5,686 bases of DNA from Alphaproteobacteria bacterium. GTDB taxonomy: Bacteria; Pseudomonadota; Alphaproteobacteria; Micavibrionales; SZUA-601. The DNA lies in the NCBI GenBank assembly GCA_003250865.1, contig QKJH01000180.1, positions 1-5,686 on the forward strand, in the 5' to 3' direction. The notes under the pieces are model-generated. The model was not told where the DNA came from. It did not search any database and saw only the letters and a program-made list of their open reading frames with translations. The translations under genes were made by a program, and so were the position numbers. Position 1 is the stretch's first letter. Every line of letters starts with the position of its first letter. Positions 1 through 4,943 of this stretch are shown here, in pieces.

Positions 1-233
1 GAAGCAATCAACGGCTTTAATGTGCTGTCAATTTTTCGGGTTTTGTTCATGACGCGGGTGATGGAGCTGTGGCTCCATTTGGCAAACCACCAACCGATAA
101 TCAGGATGGCGATAGCCGAGACCAGATTAACACCCATATCCATGACTTTTGGTAAAAGTTCAGCCAAAGTAGGGGAGATGCTATCAAGAAGTTTTTGCGT
201 CTCGCCGGAGATGAAAGAAGCGTTCTCGTCCAT
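1..233 (-). CDS. mscS: MscS-family mechanosensitive channel, N-terminal part (cut by window edge)
   Basis: The first 77 residues of a small-conductance mechanosensitive channel are visible; the rest lies beyond the left edge. Such channels are homoheptamers in the inner membrane that open under tension and release solutes during hypo-osmotic shock. An amphipathic N-terminal stretch (about residues 8-30) leads into a first membrane helix at about 33-52 with the core AIAILIIGWWFAK, followed by a basic segment and RKIDSTLKP. This matches the layout of E. coli MscS TM1, where the helix is followed by RKIDATV. The pore helix and beta domain are not in view, so a larger MscS-like paralogue cannot be excluded. 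The ATG at 233 is chosen because GAGAGG lies just upstream and the frame is closed by a TAG a few codons before it. The gene follows the chemoreceptor by 101 bp on the same strand with no visible terminator between, so read-through is possible. Confidence 0.82.
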   Translation of the reverse strand, partial: MDENASFISGETQKLLDSISPTLAELLPKVMDMGVNLVSAIAILIIGWWFAKWSHSSITRVMNKTRKIDSTLKPLIA

Positions 234-276
234 AATCTATTCCTCTCGTTGTTTCATAGAATGGAAAACAGAGATT

Positions 277-305
277 ATGATGGACGATTCTTAACGGACT
301 GTCCA
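277..305 (-). promoter_or_regulatory. possible sigma70-type promoter for the MscS gene
   Basis: On the minus strand TGGACA (300-305, 5 of 6 to TTGACA) stands 17 nt before CATCAT (277-282, 4 of 6). A better -10, CATAAT (274-279), overlaps it but at a 20-nt spacing. It lies between the chemoreceptor stop and the channel start. Weak evidence by eye only. Confidence 0.25.
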
Positions 306-334
306 GATGAAAGCGGAGCAAAACAGTGCGATAA

Positions 335-1642
335 TCAGACGGCTTTCTTTAATTCCGTCAACAGATGCTCTACTTCACGTTTTAGCATTTCCGACTGATT
401 GGACAATACTTCGGAGGAGTCAAGAACCTGCTGTGCCGAAATACCAGTGTCTCCGGCCATTTTACTAACCGAAGAAATATTCTGGGTCACTTCTTTGGCA
501 CCGGATGCCGCTTCGTTGGTGTTACGGGCGATTTCTCCGGCGGCGGCGGCTTGTTCTTCGATGGCCGATGAAATGCTGACGGTGGCTTCATTGATGCGGT
601 CAATAATGTCATGAATGCTGGCAATAGCTTTTACGGCGGCATTGGTGACACCTTGCATGGATTCAACCTGTGACGTAATGTCTTCGGTTGCCTTGGCTGT
701 CTGGTTGGCCAGTGATTTTACCTCGCCTGCGACAACAGCAAAGCCTTTACCGGCATCACCGGCACGCGCAGCCTCGATAGTGGCGTTGAGTGCAAGAAGG
801 TTGGTTTTTTCAGCAATATCGTTAATCATTTTTACAACATCACCGATTTCCTGAGCAGCCGTAGAAAGCATCTCGATGGTCTGTGTTGTCTCTTCTGCCT
901 GACAAACGGCTTCGTTGGCAATGCTGGTAGATGTTGCAATCTGTTGTGAAATTTCCTTGACCGAGGCGCTAACTTCCTCGGCGGCGGAGGCCACGGTTTG
1001 CATGTTCACCGATGCCTGTTCAGCCGCTGCGGCAACAGAATTAGACAATTGTGATGTTTGGCTGGAAACATGTTTCATTTCCTTTGATGTATGTTCCAAC
1101 TTGCTGGACGCATTCAAAAAACCATTGACCAGTTCGCCACTTTTTGCGTCAAAATTTTTGGTAATAACCGCAAAAACATCCAGCTTTTTGGCGGTTCCGT
1201 CACTGGCATCATTGATGTATGAGGCACCGCGTTCGAATTCTCCTCCTAAACCATCAAGAAGAATTTTACGGTAAAAACGGTTTTCATTAATGGCCTTCAT
1301 GGTGGCGTTAGACTCGCGGACAAATGCGTCAACACGGTCAAATGTATCGTTGGCTGCATCTATGGCTTTGCCCAGTTCTCCGCTTTCCCGGTTGGGCACA
1401 ATACGCGCTTCGAAGTCGCCAGTGCCAAATTGTTTCATGCTGTCCGAGAACAGCTTGATTGTCCGATTTGTCGCTTTAAATGCGGAAAAGGCTATGCCGG
1501 AAAAAACAAGGCACAGCAGAGCCAAAATCGCAGATACGTCCGAGTTGTTGCTAAACACGAAGTTATTAATTTCAATCCCAAAAACCAGTATAATAATGGC
1601 GATAATAGAGAGCTTTAACTTAAAGGTTGAAGAGCCAGGCAT
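335..1642 (-). CDS. methyl-accepting chemotaxis protein without periplasmic sensor (CetA/Aer-like transducer)
   Basis: A 435-residue inner-membrane chemoreceptor that should relay a signal to CheA/CheW. Two hydrophobic helices (about residues 9-30 and 36-56) are joined by only about five residues, so there is no periplasmic ligand-binding domain. A HAMP-like region follows (about 57-145), including DAFVRESNATMKAI and FYRKILLDGLGGEF. The coiled-coil signalling domain is about 165-430. Its hairpin tip (about 273-320) is very conserved, with EKTNLLALNATIEAARAGD and GKGFAVVAGEVKSLA. Glu pairs at 222-223, 250-251 and 362-363 lie where adaptation methylation could occur. The protein ends LLTELKKAV, with no NWETF-type CheR/CheB tether. 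The start overlaps the upstream PAS gene by 23 nt, and GGAGAAG lies 6 nt before the ATG. The membrane hairpin without sensor plus the PAS neighbour matches Aer or Campylobacter CetA. The MCP identity is certain; the energy-taxis role is inferred. Confidence 0.96.
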   Translation of the reverse strand: MPGSSTFKLKLSIIAIIILVFGIEINNFVFSNNSDVSAILALLCLVFSGIAFSAFKATNRTIKLFSDSMKQFGTGDFEARIVPNRESGELGKAIDAANDTFDRVDAFVRESNATMKAINENRFYRKILLDGLGGEFERGASYINDASDGTAKKLDVFAVITKNFDAKSGELVNGFLNASSKLEHTSKEMKHVSSQTSQLSNSVAAAAEQASVNMQTVASAAEEVSASVKEISQQIATSTSIANEAVCQAEETTQTIEMLSTAAQEIGDVVKMINDIAEKTNLLALNATIEAARAGDAGKGFAVVAGEVKSLANQTAKATEDITSQVESMQGVTNAAVKAIASIHDIIDRINEATVSISSAIEEQAAAAGEIARNTNEAASGAKEVTQNISSVSKMAGDTGISAQQVLDSSEVLSNQSEMLKREVEHLLTELKKAV

Positions 1643-2147
1643 TATAATCTTCTCCGTGTTCGGGCTGTATTAAAGAGCGCAGATGGGCATAGGCTTTTTC
1701 CATTCCGGCATTGGCATTGCTTTCACTTTGTTCGATTTTGCGCAAAGCGGCATAAAGCGGAACAATAGTGTCGCTGACGAAAACCGGATCGGGTACACGC
1801 CTGTTGGAATGATATGCAATAATGTTGCCATTTTTATCAAAGCTTGGGGTCGCGTGTGCAAAGACCCAGTAATGATCGCCGTTTTTACATTTATTGACAA
1901 CATAGGCAAAAATTTCGTCTCCGCGTTGCAGGTATTCCCAAAAAATTTTGAAAACACAGCGCGGCATGTCGGGATGGCGCAAAATATTGTGCGGTTTGCC
2001 GATAATCTCTTCTTCGGTATAACCAGCAATGTCCAAGAAAATCTTGTTACCGTATAGCAAGATTCCTTTTGTATTGGTTTTACTAACAATAAAGTCTTTA
2101 TTTGAAAAGAAGACTTCTTTTCCTGTTAAAGGCGCGGGGTTCGGCAT
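1620..2147 (-). CDS. stand-alone Aer-like PAS domain protein (CetB-like redox sensor)
   Basis: A 175-residue soluble protein with one PAS domain (about residues 15-120) and a helical tail (about 121-175). The PAS core carries the hallmark Aer segment: GYTEEEIIGKPHN, then RHPDMP at 57-62, then CKNGDHYWVFAHATP at 87-101. In E. coli Aer the Arg-His-x-Asp of this motif is required for FAD binding, so this protein probably binds FAD and reports redox or electron-transport state. The Trp that follows the next Gly in Aer (GxxW) is Ile79 here, followed by Phe80. There is no membrane segment or signalling domain; those are supplied by the overlapping downstream chemoreceptor. The tail is about as long as the Aer linker between PAS and membrane anchor. 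AAGGAG lies 12 nt upstream of the ATG, a rather long spacing, but no better in-frame start is present. The family call is firm; cofactor and partner are inferred. Confidence 0.93.
   Translation of the reverse strand: MPNPAPLTGKEVFFSNKDFIVSKTNTKGILLYGNKIFLDIAGYTEEEIIGKPHNILRHPDMPRCVFKIFWEYLQRGDEIFAYVVNKCKNGDHYWVFAHATPSFDKNGNIIAYHSNRRVPDPVFVSDTIVPLYAALRKIEQSESNANAGMEKAYAHLRSLIQPEHGEDYNAWLFNL
1649..1655 (-). promoter_or_regulatory. ribosome binding site of the chemoreceptor, inside the PAS gene
   Basis: GGAGAAG lies 6 nt before the chemoreceptor ATG and inside the last codons of the PAS gene. It supports translation of the receptor as a separate protein. A TAA at 1670-1672 closes the receptor frame upstream, so the receptor cannot start much earlier. 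Confidence 0.75.
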
Positions 2148-2206
2148 GGCCGTGGTGTCTCCTTTTTAAAACATCATCATCAGCGAAAATGTACGAAGAA
2201 ACCCTT

Positions 2207-2234
2207 AATAAACAGTAATTTTTGTAAAATTCAA
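2207..2234 (-). promoter_or_regulatory. possible promoter of the PAS/chemoreceptor pair
   Basis: In the AT-rich 105-bp gap upstream of the PAS gene the minus strand reads TTGAAT (2229-2234), a 16-nt spacer, then TTTATT (2207-2212). Each hexamer matches 4 of 6 consensus positions. No terminator hairpin was found between the lipoprotein genes and this pair, so read-through is also possible. Low confidence. Confidence 0.25.
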
Positions 2235-2252
2235 TCTACGCGTGCCGTGTGA

Positions 2253-2375
2253 TTATCGGCCGGAAATAACATCGCCGACATACTGCATATCCCGCCCGAC
2301 GCCCTTTACTGTTTCGCAGGCACTCAAGGCAAATGTTCCGGCAATCAAAAGCGAAAGAATCAGAATTTTTTTCAT
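2253..2375 (-). CDS. entericidin-like small lipoprotein, second copy
   Basis: A 40-residue protein. A short basic start MKK leads into a hydrophobic stretch (residues 4-17) and the lipobox LSAC at 17-20, so signal peptidase II should cleave before Cys20 and leave a lipidated peptide of 21 residues. The mature start CETVKGVGRD fits the entericidin A/B family, whose E. coli members have CNTTRGVGEDI at the same place. Glu rather than Asp at +2 predicts outer-membrane delivery by Lol. AAGGAAA lies 6 nt before the ATG at 2375, and the frame ends with TAA at 2253-2255. It sits 19 bp downstream of a close paralogue. In E. coli, EcnA and EcnB were described as antidote and toxin; nothing here shows which role, if any, this copy plays. 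It is short enough to be missed by gene finders. Confidence 0.83.
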   Translation of the reverse strand: MKKILILSLLIAGTFALSACETVKGVGRDMQYVGDVISGR

Positions 2376-2394
2376 GGTCGTTTCCTTTATATAA

Positions 2395-2526
2395 TTATTC
2401 GCTGACAATTTCTTCAAGTGCTTTGCCGGTATTGTGGATATCGCGTCCCATACCTTTTACGGTTTCGCAGGCAGAAAGCGAGAGAACGCTGATAAGAAGC
2501 AGTGAAAGAATAACCCAATGTTTCAT
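2395..2526 (-). CDS. entericidin-like small lipoprotein, first copy
   Basis: A 43-residue lipoprotein precursor: MKHW, a hydrophobic segment (5-17), lipobox LSAC (17-20) with Cys20 as the lipidated residue, then CETVKGMGRDIHNTGKALEE, the entericidin A/B pattern. The mature peptide is 24 residues and its predicted location is the outer membrane (Glu at +2). The frame stays open upstream to an ATG at 2589, but that would put 21 polar residues before the signal peptide, so ATG 2526 is preferred. Its ribosome site is weak (AGGG, about 8 nt upstream). The next gene downstream is a second copy sharing CETVKG-x-GRD and the same cysteine position, so the two arose by tandem duplication. The pair is probably co-transcribed. 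Its function is envelope or stress related by family; toxin-antidote action is not demonstrated by the sequence. Confidence 0.85.
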   Translation of the reverse strand: MKHWVILSLLLISVLSLSACETVKGMGRDIHNTGKALEEIVSE

Positions 2527-2567
2527 GATAGAGCCCTGATTGTTAGAGTATGGAAGTGCTATTCGTG

Positions 2568-2596
2568 ATTGTGCCTGCATTTGGCGCAAAAATCAA
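2568..2596 (-). promoter_or_regulatory. possible promoter for the entericidin pair
   Basis: On the minus strand TTGATT (2591-2596), a 17-nt spacer, and CACAAT (2568-2573) each match 4 of 6 consensus positions. Transcription would start near 2561, giving a leader of about 35 nt before the first lipoprotein. The -35 overlaps the stop codon of the upstream gene. Confidence 0.33.
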
Positions 2597-3021
2597 GGCC
2601 TCGGAATCACTCTTGAGGGAATGGGCGATTTTACTTTGATATAGTGGTGGAAATAAACGGCGTGCGAGGGCTTGTTGCTCTCAACGATGATGTTTGCACA
2701 GGTCAGTTTTGTGGCTTCCAATGCCGGATTACCGCCGGTTTTTTCAAAGATATTCAAAAGGTGGTTTACCGCCTCCTGCCGTAAACTGCCCCGCTTGGCC
2801 CAGGTGGAAAGATGGGTCGTCATAAGCAGGGTTTCCTCCTGTTCAACCGGGGGAAGGGACAGAATGTCGAGTTTTTTGAAATTGTTCAGGCATTCTCTGA
2901 CATAGTCTTGGCGCAAAACTTTTGGCGTGAATTTTACAACATCGAACTGCTTGCGCAGTGTATCAAATGCTGTTTCAGTGGTTTCGGCGGCATTAGCCTT
3001 AAACTCTTTATTATCACCCAT
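2593..3021 (-). CDS. hypothetical protein, 142 residues, unrecognised
   Basis: I do not recognise this protein. It has no signal peptide or membrane segment and should be cytoplasmic. It looks mainly helical: a charged N-terminus (1-50, with ETAFDTLRKQFDVVKFTPKV), a central part with LPPVEQEETLLMTTHLSTWA (57-76), an amphipathic stretch RQEAVNHLLNIFEKTGG (81-97), and a C-terminal tail ending in KSPIPSRVIPRP. No catalytic motif, Cys-rich metal site or DNA-binding helix-turn-helix is evident. The ATG at 3021 has TAGGAT about 8 nt upstream. A weak promoter candidate (TTGCAT 3081-3086, CATAAC 3060-3065, 15-nt spacer) precedes it. It lies between the tRNA-Lys terminator and the lipoprotein pair. 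Coding is supported by length, start context and a plausible soluble composition; function is unknown. Confidence 0.7.
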   Translation of the reverse strand: MGDNKEFKANAAETTETAFDTLRKQFDVVKFTPKVLRQDYVRECLNNFKKLDILSLPPVEQEETLLMTTHLSTWAKRGSLRQEAVNHLLNIFEKTGGNPALEATKLTCANIIVESNKPSHAVYFHHYIKVKSPIPSRVIPRP

Positions 3022-3140
3022 TACGCGAATCCTATTTTAACAATGCAGGATGTGGTGACGTTATGGAATTTGTGTAAAAAATGCAAGGAAATAATTATGA
3101 CCGCGCCTGTCCGGAATAAAAATAGCGTTTGGTAAAAAGC

Positions 3141-3169
3141 AAAAAGCCACCCGTGAGGAGGTGGCTTTT
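3141..3169 (-). terminator. rho-independent terminator of tRNA-Lys
   Basis: GCCACC (3146-3151) pairs with GGTGGC (3160-3165) around an 8-nt loop, extended by four A-T pairs. On the minus strand the stem is followed by TTTTTGCTTTTT. It begins a few bases after the tRNA CCA end, so it terminates the tRNA transcript. The A-run on the other side would also let it work in the plus direction, though no plus-strand gene needs it. Confidence 0.88.
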
Positions 3170-3172
3170 AAG

Positions 3173-3248
3173 TGGTGACCGCGCAGGGATTCGAACCCTG
3201 GACCTACTGATTAAAAGTCAGTTGCTCTACCGGCTGAGCTACGCGGTC
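3173..3248 (-). tRNA. tRNA-Lys (anticodon UUU)
   Basis: A full 76-nt cloverleaf on the minus strand: acceptor stem GACCGCG/CGCGGTC (7 perfect pairs), D-arm GCTC/GAGC with an 8-nt loop, anticodon arm ACTGA/TCAGT with loop CTTTTAA, T-arm CAGGG/CCCTG with loop TTCGAAT, discriminator A and an encoded CCA end. The anticodon TTT is at 3213-3215, so it reads AAA and AAG as lysine. It has its own promoter and terminator and appears monocistronic. Confidence 0.98.
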
Positions 3249-3257
3249 ATAAAGGTG

Positions 3258-3279
3258 TTTGACGACTCAGGCCGTCAAA
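3258..3279 (-). other. inverted repeat in the pre-tRNA-Lys 5' leader
   Basis: TTTGACG (3258-3264) and CGTCAAA (3273-3279) form a perfect 7-bp stem with an 8-nt loop. It lies between the predicted transcription start and the mature tRNA 5' end, nine bases from the latter. No T-run follows on the minus strand, so it is not a terminator. It may shape RNase P processing of the leader, or be coincidental. Confidence 0.45.
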
Positions 3280-3288
3280 TACCGTGTA

Positions 3289-3317
3289 TGTATGGCGAAA
3301 AAGCCCCGATATGTCAA
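3289..3317 (-). promoter_or_regulatory. sigma70-type promoter of tRNA-Lys
   Basis: On the minus strand a perfect TTGACA (3312-3317) is followed by a 17-nt spacer and CATACA (3289-3294, 3 of 6 to TATAAT). Transcription would start near 3282, about 34 nt before the mature tRNA. The perfect -35, ideal spacing and position make this the most convincing promoter in the window, despite the modest -10. Confidence 0.6.
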
Positions 3318-3527
3318 CAAAAAGATGATTTTTTTTTGGCTTTTTCTGGCGGGGTCTTCATGTGGTATAAAAAATCAAAGATATAACAGATGGTTGTCAC
3401 GTACCTCGTCATTCCAGTTGGCACGGCAATTGCATTTTCGGACATGCTTACGGGGGCTTGACCTTTTTAAAAAGCGATATAAATAAAAAAGTTTTTTTGT
3501 GGGTTTATTTTTTAAAAAGACTCACGT
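3318..3527. other. intergenic region between tRNA-Lys promoter and OFA transporter leader
   Basis: This is the middle of a 341-bp gene-free stretch. It is rich in A- and T-runs. I see no convincing gene, mobile element or tRNA in it. Short open frames at 3360-3386 (8 residues) and 3390-3461 (23 residues) lack ribosome sites I would trust. Its only supported contents are the possible plus-strand promoter at 3458-3483 and the 5' arm of the leader hairpin from 3514. Confidence 0.55.
3458..3483 (+). promoter_or_regulatory. possible plus-strand promoter ahead of the OFA transporter
   Basis: TTGACC (3458-3463, 5 of 6 to TTGACA) precedes TATAAA (3478-3483, 5 of 6 to TATAAT), but the 14-nt spacer is shorter than usual. 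A start near 3490 would give a leader of about 100 nt containing the hairpin at 3528-3548. A second isolated -10, TATAAC (3560-3565), has no matching -35 and could instead serve the gene from downstream of the hairpin. Confidence 0.35.
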
Positions 3528-3548
3528 AGACTGCTTCCAGTCTTTTTT
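3528..3548 (+). terminator. terminator-like hairpin in the OFA transporter leader (possible attenuator)
   Basis: AGACTG (3528-3533) and CAGTCT (3538-3543) form a perfect 6-bp stem closed by the tetraloop CTTC. The final T of the stem begins a run of six Ts (3543-3548), the form of a rho-independent terminator. It lies 41 nt before the transporter ATG and no upstream plus-strand gene is visible that would need it. The same 3' arm can also pair with AAAAAGACT (3514-3522) to make a 9-bp alternative stem that would bury the T-run, so two exclusive structures are possible. Confidence 0.6.
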
Positions 3549-3573
3549 AAGCCTTTTATTATAACCATTTACT

Positions 3574-3579
3574 AAAGAG
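3574..3579 (+). promoter_or_regulatory. ribosome binding site deciding the transporter start
   Basis: AAAGAG stands 10 nt before the ATG at 3590 but only 4 nt before an in-frame TTG at 3584. The spacing and the codon both favour ATG 3590. Confidence 0.5.
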
Positions 3580-3589
3580 TTTTTTGAAA

Positions 3590-4891
3590 ATGAATAATCT
3601 TGTACAGAAAATCAAAAACCGGTGGCTGATTGCGGCCTCGGCTGTTGGTGTACACGCCTCTATCGGGTCCGTGTATGCGTGGAGTGTTTTTAACAAACCG
3701 TTGGAAGCAGAATTTGGCTGGGCCAAAAATGAAATTGCCATGACATTCAGTCTGGCCATCGTTTTTCTGGGACTGTCGGCCGCAGTTTTGGGACGTTTTG
3801 TTGAAAAGAACGGCCCGCGCAAATCCGGTCTGGTTGCCGGTACGTTCTGGGGGCTGGGTCTGATTGGTGCCGGTTTTGCAACCTTGTATGGCAACTTGTA
3901 TCTGTTGTGGCTGACATACGGTGTTATCGGCGGTATTGGTCTGGGTGTCGGCTATATTACGCCCGTTTCAACTCTGGTTAAATGGTTTCCTGATCGTCGC
4001 GGTCTGGCTACGGGTCTGGCCATCATGGGCTTTGGCTTTGGTGCCTTGGCCGGTGCGCCCGTGTTCAACTTTTTGATTGAACATATCGGCATTCACCAAA
4101 CATTCTGGATTATCGGTGTTGCCTATATGGTTATCATGTATGTGTCGGCCCTGTATCTGGAAAAACCGCCCGAAGGCTGGATGCCTACCGGTATGGCTGC
4201 CGCCATTGATAGCGGTAAAAAGAAAATCAAACGCGACATCAGCCAGCTTCTTGCTAATGAAGCAGCCAAAACAATGCCGTTTTACGGTTTGTGGCTGATT
4301 ATGTTCATCAATATCAGCTGTGGTATCGCCCTGATTTATTCGGCTTCCCCGCTGGCTCAGGAAAGCATCGGCCTGTCGGCTGTCGAAGCGGCCGCCGTTG
4401 TCGGCATGATGTCGCTGTTTAACGGTCTGGGTCGTTTGGGCTGGGCTTCGGCTTCGGATGTTCTGGGGCGTCCGATGACCTATGTCATCTTCTTTGTGCT
4501 GCAAATCGGTGCCTTTGCGCTGTTACCAAATATCGGCAGCGTTATCCTGTTCCAGTTTGTTCTGTATCTTATCCTGACCTGTTACGGCGGCGGCTTTGCT
4601 ACATTGCCGGCTTATATCGGTGACTTGTTTGGAACAAAACAACTTGGCGCTATTCACGGCTATGTTCTGACCGCATGGTCGGCCGCCGGTCTGGCCGGAC
4701 CGCAATTGATTGCTTATGTCCGCACGACAACCGGAAGCTATACGGCATCCATGTATATCTTTGCGGCTATCTTTGTGGTGGCGCTGATCATCTCGCTGTT
4801 GATGCGTAACTATGTTATCAAGGAGCACCGCCGGATGATTCTGGAAAGCGAAAAAGAAATCGAAGAGGAAATGGTGCACGAAGCCATCTAA
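3590..4891 (+). CDS. MFS transporter, oxalate/formate antiporter (OFA) family
   Basis: A 433-residue inner-membrane transporter with about twelve helices, close to the usual family length. The N-terminus RWLIAASAVG-x-HASIGSVYAWSVF (11-34) is the OFA signature around TM1. GRFVEKNGPRK (68-78) is the loop 2-3 motif. GYITPVSTLVKWFPDRRG (121-138) and ATGLAIMGFGFGALAGAP (140-157) span TM4-TM5. A central loop at about 191-228, rich in Lys, separates the halves. GRLGWASASDVLGRP (281-295) is the matching loop 8-9. The C-terminus is an acidic tail, ESEKEIEEEM. Family members exchange small carboxylates (oxalate/formate in OxlT; YhjX is linked to pyruvate). OxlT needs a Lys in TM11; here the comparable helix (356-376, with YVLTAWSAAG) has no Lys or Arg, which argues against oxalate. 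ATG 3590 is preferred to TTG 3584. No enzyme gene nearby reveals the substrate. Confidence 0.94.
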   Translation: MNNLVQKIKNRWLIAASAVGVHASIGSVYAWSVFNKPLEAEFGWAKNEIAMTFSLAIVFLGLSAAVLGRFVEKNGPRKSGLVAGTFWGLGLIGAGFATLYGNLYLLWLTYGVIGGIGLGVGYITPVSTLVKWFPDRRGLATGLAIMGFGFGALAGAPVFNFLIEHIGIHQTFWIIGVAYMVIMYVSALYLEKPPEGWMPTGMAAAIDSGKKKIKRDISQLLANEAAKTMPFYGLWLIMFINISCGIALIYSASPLAQESIGLSAVEAAAVVGMMSLFNGLGRLGWASASDVLGRPMTYVIFFVLQIGAFALLPNIGSVILFQFVLYLILTCYGGGFATLPAYIGDLFGTKQLGAIHGYVLTAWSAAGLAGPQLIAYVRTTTGSYTASMYIFAAIFVVALIISLLMRNYVIKEHRRMILESEKEIEEEMVHEAI

Positions 4892-4912
4892 TATTTCCTC
4901 TGATTGACAAGC

Positions 4913-4943
4913 AAAAACGCCCGTGTTTTACGGGCGTTTTTTT
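4913..4943. terminator. bidirectional rho-independent terminator between convergent genes
   Basis: ACGCCCGT (4917-4924) pairs perfectly with ACGGGCGT (4930-4937) around the loop GTTTT. The stem is flanked by five As on the left and six further Ts (4938-4943) on the right, so it works in both directions. It ends the OFA transporter transcript 22 nt after its stop and also serves the methyltransferase, whose TAA (4928-4930) lies in the loop. Confidence 0.93.

Larger units (their letters stand above)
2253..2526 (-). repeat. tandem duplication of entericidin-like genes
   Basis: Two adjacent genes separated by 19 bp both place the lipid Cys at residue 20 and share SACETVKG-x-GRD. Beyond that core the mature tails differ, as does much of the DNA, so the duplication is old rather than a recent exact repeat. 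Confidence 0.75.

Noticed and set aside
22..398. Plus-strand frames over the MscS start and the gap before it
   Set aside because: The minus strand encodes a recognisable MscS N-terminus with a good ribosome site; the plus frames have no domain or supported start.
399..1673. Several plus-strand open frames opposite the chemoreceptor
   Set aside because: They are shadows of an unmistakable minus-strand chemoreceptor, caused by its alanine- and serine-rich codons. They have no recognisable domain or ribosome site.
1670..2089. Minus-strand frame of 139 codons overlapping the PAS gene in another phase
   Set aside because: The PAS frame has clear conserved motifs and a start with a ribosome site; this frame has none.
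3129..3386. Plus-strand open frame of 85 codons containing GIRTLDLLIKSQLLYRLSY
   Set aside because: That peptide is simply the antisense of the tRNA-Lys gene, a well-known source of false gene calls. The remainder crosses the tRNA promoter and intergenic DNA.
3390..3461. 23-codon plus-strand frame with hydrophobic content (MVVTYLVIPVG...), a possible leader peptide
   Set aside because: There is no ribosome site, it ends inside the candidate promoter, and it is not rich in any one amino acid as an attenuation peptide would be.
3559..4879. Minus-strand frames opposite the OFA transporter, including ones rich in His and Gln
   Set aside because: They are antisense shadows of a clear plus-strand transporter with consistent membrane helices.
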